The notes under the pieces are model-generated. The model was not told where the DNA came from, searched no databases, and saw only the letters and a list, made by a program, of their open reading frames with translations. A stretch of 64,000 nucleotides of DNA, taken from the NCBI RefSeq assembly GCF_947498005.1, contig NZ_CANMIW010000009.1, positions 62,001-126,000 of the forward strand, in the 5' to 3' direction. Positions 41,554 through 50,555 of this stretch are shown in pieces. Made by a program: the position numbers and the translations under genes. The stretch comes from an uncultured Winogradskyella sp. (GTDB lineage Bacteria; Bacteroidota; Bacteroidia; Flavobacteriales; Flavobacteriaceae). Each line of letters begins with the position of its first letter. Positions within the stretch are counted from its first letter, which is position 1.

Positions 41554-42838
41554 TTGCTAGTAATTGATTAGCAATCGTTTTGGAGGACTTTAAATTTTTG
41601 TCCGTTATAGCACCTTGCAGTAAAACAGTATTGAATAGTTCGTTTTTAAAAGTATCAATTTTTAATTTGTTAGGTTCATGGTTTAAAGCCTTTTCTAAAA
41701 GTTTTGATAGCTCCTTTTTATCTTCAACCTTAAAGCAAAGGTCTTTGTGATCATAAAAGGCATTGCCTAAAACAACAACAGGTTTATATTTAAATATGGC
41801 TTCAATACCAACTGTAGAATTATTAACTAAAACAATTTTTGCAGTATCTAAGGCAGTATTCAAACTCATTTCGTTATCAATTTGAATGTTATTGCTATTG
41901 ATAAATTGATATAAACTGGAGTCGTATTTGTTTTTATAAAGAGGATGCTCTCTCACTATTAATTTTACCTTATTTGGCAAGTTAGTATAGACGTCTTTTA
42001 GTATTTCTGTATGAGATTTATAATTAGGACTGTGATTAATCATATTAACATCTAAGGGTACTTGCAAAATCAGTAATACAAAATTTTGATGTTGAGTGTG
42101 TTTATCATTTATGTTAGAAGCCTTAGGTTTGTAACTGTTTAAATCACTGTATTTTAAATCTGGCGGATACAATGACGTGTTTTCAAACAAAGTCATTAGA
42201 ACGATATCTAAACCACGATATATTGGTGATCTCTTATATTTTTTGGTGTTAGTTCTGTAACTATCTGAATAATCTGTGTAGTCGGTATTTATAGTAATCG
42301 TTTTCTTGCGTATACTGATATTTGCATTTACACCTTTGTCATCAAAAAAGGTGGTGTTAAAAGGACCTTGTTCAATGTAAAAGACTTTTATGTTTTTACT
42401 TTTTGCTACAGCAATTGCAATTTCTATACAAAGTCTTGAGTCGCCAATGGTAATTAGATAGTTCGGTTGTTCTGTTGTGAATTGAGCATCAAATATGTCA
42501 ATATACGCTAAGGTTTGCAGCTGTAATGATGTGGTGGATATCTTGTTACTTAAAGCAGTGTGGAATTTATAATATTTATGAAACTCAATAGACTTATAAT
42601 GGTCTTGGGAAGAAATAATTTTAACGTAATGTTTTCGTTTGCGCTTTGCCAATATCCAAGCTTTTGCAGTAACCCAAGTACTCGGTTTTAGCCGCAAAAA
42701 TGTATAAAGAAAACCACTAACATAGAGGCTGTAAACTTTTAAGCTAATTTTTGAATTGTTTTTAGCTTTTAGTTGACGCTCAATATCAAGATAAAATCTA
42801 GAAAATTTATCTAATGTACTAAGGCAAATGACTTTCAT
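41546..42838 (-). CDS. Capsule/surface polysaccharide synthesis protein, GT-B-like (430 aa)
   Basis: No signal peptide. The C-terminal half has L-I-V-R-E-H-P-L-Y-K-N and V-L-V-N-N-S-T-V-G-I-E-A-I-F-K-Y-K-P-V-V-V-L-G, followed by A-F-Y, the donor-site pattern of KpsS/LipB capsule and CDP-glycerol-type transferases. The N-terminal half contains Y-I-E-Q-G-P-F-N, also seen in that group. The exact sugar or polyol transferred cannot be told. It is the first gene of a two-gene unit with the GT2 at 40603 and is head to head with the hydroxylase gene at 42961. Confidence 0.7.
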   Translation of the reverse strand: MKVICLSTLDKFSRFYLDIERQLKAKNNSKISLKVYSLYVSGFLYTFLRLKPSTWVTAKAWILAKRKRKHYVKIISSQDHYKSIEFHKYYKFHTALSNKISTTSLQLQTLAYIDIFDAQFTTEQPNYLITIGDSRLCIEIAIAVAKSKNIKVFYIEQGPFNTTFFDDKGVNANISIRKKTITINTDYTDYSDSYRTNTKKYKRSPIYRGLDIVLMTLFENTSLYPPDLKYSDLNSYKPKASNINDKHTQHQNFVLLILQVPLDVNMINHSPNYKSHTEILKDVYTNLPNKVKLIVREHPLYKNKYDSSLYQFINSNNIQIDNEMSLNTALDTAKIVLVNNSTVGIEAIFKYKPVVVLGNAFYDHKDLCFKVEDKKELSKLLEKALNHEPNKLKIDTFKNELFNTVLLQGAITDKNLKSSKTIANQLLANE

Positions 42839-42960
42839 GTATGGCTAAGACCTCTAGTTTTGTAATTGGAGTACAATGTAATTAAATTATAAATGAAGGT
42901 CAAAGACTTTAGCATTAAACGAATTTAATTTATCTTGCAATAGCTTTAAATTAGTGACCA

Positions 42961-43794
42961 TTGAATTACACTTCCGAAGAAATAATTAATCATATTTGTG
43001 ATAAAATCGTAGCTCAAAGAGCTGAGATTTTAAACACTTACAATGCGTCTCAATCTAGCATTGGTTATTTCTATATCGATAATTTATTGCCAGAAGATAT
43101 TGCAAAAGCATGTTATAAAGTGTTTCCTAATAAAAGCGACATGCGCTGTTTAAATACCATAAGGGAATATAAATATGTATCTGCCCAAATGAACAATCAC
43201 AACCCTTTGTTAGAAAAAGTGATTTATGCTTTTCAAGATGTGCGCGTGGTTAAATTAATTGGTAGTATTTGTGAAATTGAAATGTTATATGCTGATAATT
43301 CACTTTATGCAGGAGGATTGTCACTTATGGCAGATCAGAATTTTTTAAATCCACATTTAGATAATTCTCATGATGCTGAACGCGAACGTTGGCGCGTTTT
43401 AAATCTGCTATATTATGTTACGCCAAATTGGGAGTTAAAAAATGGAGGACATTTAGAGCTTTGGCCAAATGGTCCAAAGAGAAATCCTATTGTAGTAGAA
43501 AGTAAATTTAATCGTTTAGTTGTAATGGCTACACATGATGCATCTTGGCATTCTGTAAATAAGGTTAACTCTGTAGATGTGGCGAGATGTTGTATTTCTA
43601 ATTATTATTTTAGTCCAAATGCCTTAAAGGAATCCGATAAATTTCATGTTACTAAATATAAAGGAAGACCAGACGAGACTATCAAAAACATTATTCTTGA
43701 TACGGATGCCAAATTAAGAACTTTAGTACGAAAGGTGTTTAAAAAAGGCGTCCGAAAAAATCCTCACATTTATAAAAAGGATTCTGATTCTTAG
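42961..43794 (+). CDS. 2-oxoglutarate/Fe(II)-dependent hydroxylase (277 aa)
   Basis: Prolyl-4-hydroxylase-like double-stranded beta helix. H132 and D134 (N-P-H-L-D-N) and H197 (S-W-H-S-V) form the iron-binding H-x-D...H triad, with an Arg about ten residues later (V-A-R-C-C) for 2-oxoglutarate. The G-G-H-L-E-L-W strand is typical. It starts with TTG; no ATG precedes the conserved helix. Such enzymes in polysaccharide loci may hydroxylate a sugar or amino-acid substituent. The substrate here is unknown. The 3' end overlaps the convergent methyltransferase by 4 bases. Confidence 0.8.
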   Translation: MNYTSEEIINHICDKIVAQRAEILNTYNASQSSIGYFYIDNLLPEDIAKACYKVFPNKSDMRCLNTIREYKYVSAQMNNHNPLLEKVIYAFQDVRVVKLIGSICEIEMLYADNSLYAGGLSLMADQNFLNPHLDNSHDAERERWRVLNLLYYVTPNWELKNGGHLELWPNGPKRNPIVVESKFNRLVVMATHDASWHSVNKVNSVDVARCCISNYYFSPNALKESDKFHVTKYKGRPDETIKNIILDTDAKLRTLVRKVFKKGVRKNPHIYKKDSDS

Positions 43795-44660
43795 ATATTA
43801 AGATAAGGATTATCTAATACGCGTTTAGCATCGTTTCTTTGCGTTTCAAATCTATATGGATGGTCTAACACATGAAAATAGTAGATCTGCTTAGTCCAAT
43901 TAGAATTCTTGAATAAACGTTTGTTTACTAAAAATTTATGGTAAGAGATATTTCTTAATTTCTGTGCTTCGTTAAACTCCTTTATAGCCAATAACTCTCC
44001 AGATTTGTCATTATGGTTTTCCATAAAGATATCATCAAAATATATATAAGTTAGAGGTAAAAACAGATTAGGGTCTTCCTTGAATAATTCTAGAACTTCC
44101 ATGGTAGAACTATAATAATCGACATCAATAGACACAAATCCTATGGGTGTTTTTGAAGATGTAGACGTTAAAAATTCTTTTAAAGTTTCCTTAATTGGTC
44201 CTATGAATAATTGTGCTTTTCCTTTTATTCGTTCTTCAAGTAGATCTCTATTCATAGGGAAATCTCCTGTATTGTAATACTCAGGATGATCTCTATAATC
44301 TATAGGTTCTGGCATACCTTTACCAGTATCAAAACCATAAATATTTATTTTAATTCCGGTGGTATTAGTTACTTTTTCAGCAACTTTAATCATGTTCATT
44401 AATCCACTACCATGAGCAACTCCAAATTCTAAAATACTAATCTCTGTAAAACCACGTGCTTTGCCTTGATCTGCAGCTTTTAAAATACTGTAAGCATGAT
44501 GAGGTCTTAAAACCAAATCATACAATACTTTACTTCTAAAAGAACCAAATAGAAATACAAAAAAGCTTATGATGTTTAAATGTAAAGGTTCTGATAATCG
44601 TTCTTTGTAGATCCTTGTCCAGATGCGTTTTTGAGTTAATCGTTTTAATAAAAAACTCAT
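43791..44660 (-). CDS. Class I SAM-dependent methyltransferase-like protein (289 aa)
   Basis: A hydrophobic N-terminal patch (I-I-S-F-F-V-F-L-F-G) is followed by a Rossmann methyltransferase core: I-S-I-L-E-F-G-V-A-H-G-S-G (motif I near residues 75-87), I-Y-G-F-D-T-G-K-G-M-P, and G-F-V-S-I-D-V-D-Y-Y-S-S-T with a T-Y-I-Y-F-D-D strand. The layout resembles TylF/macrocin-type sugar O-methyltransferases. It lies 3 bases after ftsE, so it may share that transcript, although its role fits the polysaccharide locus. Confidence 0.7.
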   Translation of the reverse strand: MSFLLKRLTQKRIWTRIYKERLSEPLHLNIISFFVFLFGSFRSKVLYDLVLRPHHAYSILKAADQGKARGFTEISILEFGVAHGSGLMNMIKVAEKVTNTTGIKINIYGFDTGKGMPEPIDYRDHPEYYNTGDFPMNRDLLEERIKGKAQLFIGPIKETLKEFLTSTSSKTPIGFVSIDVDYYSSTMEVLELFKEDPNLFLPLTYIYFDDIFMENHNDKSGELLAIKEFNEAQKLRNISYHKFLVNKRLFKNSNWTKQIYYFHVLDHPYRFETQRNDAKRVLDNPYLNI

Positions 44661-44663
44661 ATT

Positions 44664-45347
44664 TTAACTCTTACGTTGTACTACCTCAAAAACTTTGTTT
44701 TCGTCGCATTTTAAGGTTTTACTTGGGTATTTTAATAGTAAAGCATAATCATGAGTAGCCATTAAAATAGTGTTTCCATTTTTATTAATGTCTTGCAGAA
44801 CTTCCATAACCTCAATACTAGTTTGAGGATCTAAGTTTCCTGTTGGTTCATCTGCCAAAATAAGTTCTGGATCATTCAGTAACGCACGTGCAATGGCAAT
44901 ACGCTGTTGCTCGCCACCAGAAAGTTCATGAGGATATTTAAACCCTTTTGTTTTCATAGCAACTTTATCTAAAACTGTATCAATTCTGTCTTTAATACGT
45001 TCCTTATCTTTCCAACCTGTGGCTTTTAAAACAAATTCTAAATTACCCATTATTGTTCTGTCTGGTAATAATTTAAAATCCTGAAATACGATACCTAATT
45101 TTCGTCTTAGAAAAGGGATATCCTTTTCCTTCATAGTTTTTAAGTTAAAATCTACTACAGAGCCTTCGCCTTCTGTTAATTGCAAATCGCCGTAAAGGGT
45201 TTGCATAAAGCTACTTTTTCCACTTCCTGTTTTTCCTATGAGGTAAACAAAGTCGCCTTTTTGCATTTCAAAGTTAATCTTAGAAAGTACCATGCTTTCG
45301 CCTTGGTAAATGGTAGCATCTTTTAGTTCTAAAACCGTTTCAGACAT
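44664..45347 (-). CDS. ftsE: Cell-division ABC ATPase FtsE (227 aa)
   Basis: ABC ATPase with Walker [10 protein letters not shown] (about residues 37-45), Q-loop F-Q-D-F-K-L-L, signature [12 protein letters not shown], Walker [13 protein letters not shown] and a switch His in M-A-T-H-D. Length and the [11 protein letters not shown] motif fit FtsE, which with FtsX activates peptidoglycan hydrolases at the septum. No ftsX is next to it. A permease of the wider family lies at 57943. Confidence 0.85.
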   Translation of the reverse strand: MSETVLELKDATIYQGESMVLSKINFEMQKGDFVYLIGKTGSGKSSFMQTLYGDLQLTEGEGSVVDFNLKTMKEKDIPFLRRKLGIVFQDFKLLPDRTIMGNLEFVLKATGWKDKERIKDRIDTVLDKVAMKTKGFKYPHELSGGEQQRIAIARALLNDPELILADEPTGNLDPQTSIEVMEVLQDINKNGNTILMATHDYALLLKYPSKTLKCDENKVFEVVQRKS

Positions 45348-45542
45348 AGTGTTGATATAAAAATTTTGGTAAGTGTAAATGTATTGCTTAAAATTTCAAA
45401 TGCCAAAAGCTGTAAGTTAATTTATGAAACTAAAACGAAAGCATCAACCTAAAAGTACCTGAGCAAAGAACTCTTGAGTAAATATTAATAACTCCGTGTA
45501 TAATTATAAGCAAATTCTATCGTTATAGATTTGGTATTGAAT

Positions 45543-45550
45543 TATATTTG
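45543..45550 (+). promoter_or_regulatory. -7 element for the TPR gene
   Basis: TATATTTG, exact TAnnTTTG, 35 bases upstream of the ATG at 45586. The rest of the 238-base gap (45348-45585) shows nothing else. Confidence 0.5.
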
Positions 45551-45585
45551 ATGCTAAATTAAATCATTCAAAAAATTGTAAAATA

Positions 45586-48500
45586 ATGGTGTTACTCAAA
45601 AAACAGTTAATCATCGTTTTTCTAGTTTTTACATCACTTTTAATGGCACAAAAATCTGCCGTTTACACTAGTGATTTACAAGACTATCAAAAGGCTTTAA
45701 CCTTATATAATAATAAACAGTATAACGCATCTCAATCTTTATTTCGGGATATAAAAAAGGATACAGATGATATTACAATTCAATCGGATTGTGCGTATTA
45801 TATCGCCAACTGCGCTGTACGTTTAAACCAGAAAAATGCTGACGATTTAATTACCGATTTTGTAGATGAATATCCTACAAGTACTAAAAGAAATACGGCC
45901 TTTTTAGATGTTGCAGATTATTATTTTAATAATGGTAAATATGCATATGCCAGAAAATGGTATGAGCGTGTAGATGAACGTAGTATTGCTCGTTCAGAAA
46001 AAGAACGTTTCAATTTTAATTATGGCTATTCACTATACTCTACTAAAGAAGAAAAGAAAGCAACTAAATATTTAAACCGCGTTGTAAATTCTAAAGAATA
46101 CGGATCACAAGCCAAATATTATATTGGATTTTTGGCTTACCAAGGTGATGATTATGATACAGCTAACGAATATTTTGATCAAGTGAGTGATAATGAAAAG
46201 TATAAAGAGAAGTTATCTTATTATCAAGCAGATTTAAATTTTAAACTTGGTAAGTTTGAAAAAGCCATTGAGCTAGCAGAGGCACAATTACCAAAAAGTA
46301 ATGCAGCTGAGAAATCTGAACTTTCTAAGATTATTGGTGAAAGCTATTTTAATCTAGAAAAATACACAGAAGCAATTCCTTATTTAAAAGAATACAAAGG
46401 CAAAAAACGTAAATGGAATAATACGGATTATTACCAATTGGGTTACGCATATTACAAGCAAAATGATTTTGAAAGTGCTATTTCAGAATTCAATAAAATT
46501 ATTGGAGGCGACAATTCTGTTGCACAAAATGCTTATTACCATTTAGGTGAAAGCTATATCAATTTAGATAAAAAACAAGAAGCTTTAAATGCGTTTAGAA
46601 ATGCATCTCAAATGGATTATGATTTAAAAATTCAGGAAGATGCATGGTTAAATTATGCAAAGATTAGTTATGAAATTGGCAATCCTTATCAGTCAGTACC
46701 TCAAGTTTTAACAGGTTACTTAGAGCAATATCCAAATTCTGGTTATAAAGAAGAGATTGAAACACTTTTAATAGATTCTTACATTACGTCTAAAAACTAT
46801 AAGGAAGCTTTAGTGTTGTTAAAAGGAAAAAATAGTTTTGAGAATAAAGCTGCGTATCAAAAGGTAGCCTTTTTTAGAGCTGTAGAATTGTATAATGAAA
46901 ATAAATTCAATGAGGCTTTAGATTTGTTTAAAGGATCTTTAAAAGAATCAATTGACCCAGTTTATGTCGCTAGAGCTACGTTTTGGAAAGCCGAAACGGA
47001 ATACAACCTTACGGATTATAATAAAGCTTTAATTGGTTTTAAGCAGTTTGCAGGATTAACTGAAGCGTCAAGTTTAGAGGAAAATGAAAACCTTAATTAC
47101 AACTTAGCTTACACGTATTTTAAGTTGAAAGAATATACAAATGCATCTAGTTATTTTGACAAATTTATAATAGCTAACGCATCAGATTTATTAAGAAAAA
47201 ACGATGCTTATTTAAGATTAGCAGATGGTTATTTTGTTTCTAGCAATTATAATGATGCTATTTCGGCGTACAAAAAAGCGATTCAGATTAATAAAATAGA
47301 ATCTGATTATGCGGCATTTCAAATTGCAATGAGTCAAGGTTATTTGGGTAAAGGGTCGTCAAAAATTTCAGAATTAAAATCTTTTATTAATGATTATCCA
47401 AAGTCGGCTTTGCGAGATGATGCTATGTACGAGTTGGCTAATTCTTATGTAAAGGCAAGCGATACAGATAAGGCGATGCAAATGTATGATCGTTTAAATT
47501 CTGAGTATAGTAGAAGTGCGTTTACATCTAAGGCATTGTTGCGTCAAGGGTTAGTGTATTATAACGGAAATGATAATGAGCGTGCTTTAAGTAAGTTTAA
47601 GAAAGTAGCTACAGATTTTCCTGGTTCTGGTGAGGCAGTACAAGCCGTGTCAACAGTAAGATTAATTTATATTGATTTAGGTCGTGTAGATGAATATGCA
47701 ACTTGGGTTAGAACATTAGATTATGTTGAGGTTACAGATGTAGACTTAGATAATGCAACATATTTAGCAGCAGAAAAACCATATTTAGATAACGAAACGG
47801 ATAAAGCAATTCGTCAGTTCAATACCTATTTAAATGAGTTTCCTAAAGGGATTCACAGTTTGAAAGCTCATTTTTACTTAGCGCAATTGTATTATAAAAA
47901 GGAGCTTTTAGAAAATGCACAGCCACACTATAAAGCTGTGGTACAAGCTTCAAAATCTGAATATACAGAGCAAGCAACCGTTAAGCTTTGTGAGATTTAT
48001 TTAGATGATTCTAATTGGAGTGAAGCCATACCTGTTTTAAAAAGCTTAGAGTTAGAAGCAGATTATCCACAAAATGTCATCTATGCGCAGTCTAACCTGA
48101 TGAATGCTTATTACCAAACGGAAGATTATTCAAAAGCAGAAAGTTATGCTGATAAAGTGCTGAGCAATTCAAATTTAGATAACAAAATAAAAAGCGATGC
48201 TAAATTAATCATAGCTCGATCTGCCATAAAAACAGGAAACGAAACTAAAGCAAAAACGGCATATGCTGAGGTTGAAAAAATTGCAGCTGGTAGTGTGGCA
48301 GCAGAAGCTTTATTTTACAATGGTTATTTTAAAAACAAAGCTGGTGAATATGAAGCATCCAATACTGTTATTCAGAGATTAGCTAAGGATTATGGAAGCT
48401 ACAAATTGTATAGTGCAAAAGGCTTAGTAGTTATGGCTAAGAATTTCTATGCTTTAGGAGATGCATTTCAAGCCACATACATACTAGAAAGTGTGATTAG

Positions 48501-48606
48501 TAACTTTCCAGATTTTATAGAGGTTGTAAATGAAGCGCAACAAGAATTAAACAAAATAAAAGCAGAAGAAGCAAAAACGAATTCATCAATTGAGACTGAA
48601 GACTAA
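45586..48606 (+). CDS. Tetratricopeptide repeat protein, exported (1006 aa)
   Basis: The signal peptide ends near A-Q at residue 22. The rest is an almost continuous solenoid of TPR-type helical pairs, with repeated F-x-x-A-I/L-x-x-Y/F-x-K and Y-x-x-A-x-x-Y-F-x-K units from about residue 30 to 980. It is probably periplasmic or outer-membrane attached, a scaffold for protein contacts. The barrel protein 60 bases downstream is probably its partner; such TPR-barrel pairs recur in flavobacteria near ftsE. Specific role unknown. Confidence 0.85.
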   Translation: MVLLKKQLIIVFLVFTSLLMAQKSAVYTSDLQDYQKALTLYNNKQYNASQSLFRDIKKDTDDITIQSDCAYYIANCAVRLNQKNADDLITDFVDEYPTSTKRNTAFLDVADYYFNNGKYAYARKWYERVDERSIARSEKERFNFNYGYSLYSTKEEKKATKYLNRVVNSKEYGSQAKYYIGFLAYQGDDYDTANEYFDQVSDNEKYKEKLSYYQADLNFKLGKFEKAIELAEAQLPKSNAAEKSELSKIIGESYFNLEKYTEAIPYLKEYKGKKRKWNNTDYYQLGYAYYKQNDFESAISEFNKIIGGDNSVAQNAYYHLGESYINLDKKQEALNAFRNASQMDYDLKIQEDAWLNYAKISYEIGNPYQSVPQVLTGYLEQYPNSGYKEEIETLLIDSYITSKNYKEALVLLKGKNSFENKAAYQKVAFFRAVELYNENKFNEALDLFKGSLKESIDPVYVARATFWKAETEYNLTDYNKALIGFKQFAGLTEASSLEENENLNYNLAYTYFKLKEYTNASSYFDKFIIANASDLLRKNDAYLRLADGYFVSSNYNDAISAYKKAIQINKIESDYAAFQIAMSQGYLGKGSSKISELKSFINDYPKSALRDDAMYELANSYVKASDTDKAMQMYDRLNSEYSRSAFTSKALLRQGLVYYNGNDNERALSKFKKVATDFPGSGEAVQAVSTVRLIYIDLGRVDEYATWVRTLDYVEVTDVDLDNATYLAAEKPYLDNETDKAIRQFNTYLNEFPKGIHSLKAHFYLAQLYYKKELLENAQPHYKAVVQASKSEYTEQATVKLCEIYLDDSNWSEAIPVLKSLELEADYPQNVIYAQSNLMNAYYQTEDYSKAESYADKVLSNSNLDNKIKSDAKLIIARSAIKTGNETKAKTAYAEVEKIAAGSVAAEALFYNGYFKNKAGEYEASNTVIQRLAKDYGSYKLYSAKGLVVMAKNFYALGDAFQATYILESVISNFPDFIEVVNEAQQELNKIKAEEAKTNSSIETED

Positions 48607-48666
48607 CAAATTCCTTTGAAAAAGGGAATCTCTTAGTTGAAGCATATTCAAATCAAAACATATAAA

Positions 48667-50388
48667 ATGAAAATCAAGTTTTTAATTTTTATTATAACCA
48701 TTACAAGTAGTCTTTCTTTTGTCGTAGCTCAAGAAAAGGATACAATTGCAGACCAAACGGTTAACGTTATTAAACCATATCAACCAACAATTTCAGATGC
48801 CTTTAAAATTAAAGATAATCCTAAATTGAATGACTCAAATGCTGTAAAGAAGAAAGAAATAAAGTATAATATTTTCTCAATTCCTGTGGCGTCAACATTT
48901 ACACCTGCAAAAGGTAAAGCAGCAACGGTAGATAAAGCTAAAGCTGTAAAGTTATATGACAATTATGCCTCTTTAGGTATTGGTACGTATACCACGATTT
49001 TAGGTGAAGTTTATCTCAACCATGAGTTAAGTAGAGATGAGAATGTTGGTGGTTACTTTAGTCATCATTCATCGCAAGGCGGAATAGACAATTTATTATT
49101 AGACGATAATTTTTCTAAAACGAAATTGAATGCACATTACTCAAAAAGTTTAAGAGAATTTACATGGAAAGTAGATGGAGGATTTGATTTACAAACTTAT
49201 AATTGGTATGGATTACCTCAAGATTTTTTTGGAGAAGCAGAAGCTGATGTCATAGATTCTAAGCATACATATACAAGCTTTAATATTGGTGGAAAAATTG
49301 ATTTTGATGATGCACTCGTAAAAGATGCAAGTATTCGGTTTAGACGATTTGGAGATGATAGAGGTTCTGGAGAGAACTTGTTTAATGCTAGTACTAATTT
49401 TGAAGTATCTATACGTGATGCAGATATTGATGCTGAAGTGTTTTTAGACGGAATCTCTGGAAGTTTTGATGCTGATTATGATGGGATAGGAGAACTTAAC
49501 TATGGGAATTTTATGATTGGTTTAGCACCTTCTTATCAATTAAATAAAGATGATTTAACCATTAATTTAGGTGTAAGATTAACGTTCCTTAATGACACAG
49601 AATTGAGTAAAAGTAAATTCTATATTCATCCTAATGTTGATGCTTCTTACCGTTTGGTAGACGAACTTTTAATCGCTTATGGCGGATTAAAGGGGTCAGT
49701 TAATCAAAATTCATATTATAGCTTTGCTAATGTTAATCCGTTTGTAGCACCAACACTTGCTATAGCACCAACCAATCAGCAATTTAACGCATTTGTAGGT
49801 GTAAAAGGTAAGTTAACAAATAACTTAAGTTATAATGTGAAAGGTAGTTATGGATCTGAGAAAGGAAAAGCTCTATTTAAATCTAATGCTGCGCCAGAAA
49901 TAGCTTCTGAAGACTATCATTTCGGAAATTCATTTGGAGTTGTTTACGATAATATCACTACATTTTCAATAGCAGGAGAATTGAATGTTGATGTCAACAG
50001 AAATTTTTCTTTGGGTATCAAAGGAGAATATTTTGCATATGATACAAAAGATCAAGCGCAAGCATGGAATTTGCCAGATTTGGAAGCATCTTTATTTGTA
50101 GATTATCAAATCACAGAACAATGGTTTGCAGGTGCTAGTGGTTATTTTGTTGGAGAACGTAAAGATGAAAGAATTGTAAATATGTTGTTTTCACAACCTA
50201 GCGTGACAAGAGTAAGTTTAGATAGTTATTTTGATTTAAATGCGCACGTTGGATATAAAATCAATGAGCAATTATCTGTATTTGCTAAAGCGAATAACAT
50301 TTTTAATCAAGATTATGATCGTTGGTTAGATTATCCAGTTCAAGGGATTCAAATTTTGGCAGGAGCAACGTATCAGTTCGATTTTTAA
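48667..50388 (+). CDS. TonB-dependent-receptor-like outer-membrane beta barrel (573 aa)
   Basis: Signal peptide M-K-I-K-F-L-I-F...V-V-A-Q, so I start at the ATG at 48667 rather than the TTG ten codons upstream. After a short N-terminal linker with T-V-N-V-I-K-P-Y-Q-P-T-I, it consists of alternating amphipathic strands (Y-A-S-L-G-I-G-T-Y and many similar). It ends in aromatic F-D-F, the usual barrel terminus. A full plug domain is not visible, so it may be a barrel partner of the TPR protein rather than a true transporter. A terminator follows. Confidence 0.75.
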   Translation: MKIKFLIFIITITSSLSFVVAQEKDTIADQTVNVIKPYQPTISDAFKIKDNPKLNDSNAVKKKEIKYNIFSIPVASTFTPAKGKAATVDKAKAVKLYDNYASLGIGTYTTILGEVYLNHELSRDENVGGYFSHHSSQGGIDNLLLDDNFSKTKLNAHYSKSLREFTWKVDGGFDLQTYNWYGLPQDFFGEAEADVIDSKHTYTSFNIGGKIDFDDALVKDASIRFRRFGDDRGSGENLFNASTNFEVSIRDADIDAEVFLDGISGSFDADYDGIGELNYGNFMIGLAPSYQLNKDDLTINLGVRLTFLNDTELSKSKFYIHPNVDASYRLVDELLIAYGGLKGSVNQNSYYSFANVNPFVAPTLAIAPTNQQFNAFVGVKGKLTNNLSYNVKGSYGSEKGKALFKSNAAPEIASEDYHFGNSFGVVYDNITTFSIAGELNVDVNRNFSLGIKGEYFAYDTKDQAQAWNLPDLEASLFVDYQITEQWFAGASGYFVGERKDERIVNMLFSQPSVTRVSLDSYFDLNAHVGYKINEQLSVFAKANNIFNQDYDRWLDYPVQGIQILAGATYQFDF

Positions 50389-50444
50389 TCAGGAATTATT
50401 TGAGATTCTATTATAAAGTAAAAAAGATCTATTTAGATATTTCA

Positions 50445-50477
50445 AAAAGCGTTTCAGTTCCGAAACGCTTTTCTTAT
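50445..50477 (+). terminator. Terminator after the barrel gene
   Basis: An 11-bp perfect stem AAAAGCGTTTC/GAAACGCTTTT (50445-50455 with 50462-50472), a 6-base loop and a T-rich tail. Confidence 0.85.
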
Positions 50478-50555
50478 TTTTACAACAGTCTGCCGTATTG
50501 CTTATAATTTTATTCAACTAATAGCGTAGATTACCAACCACCAAAACAAAATACG

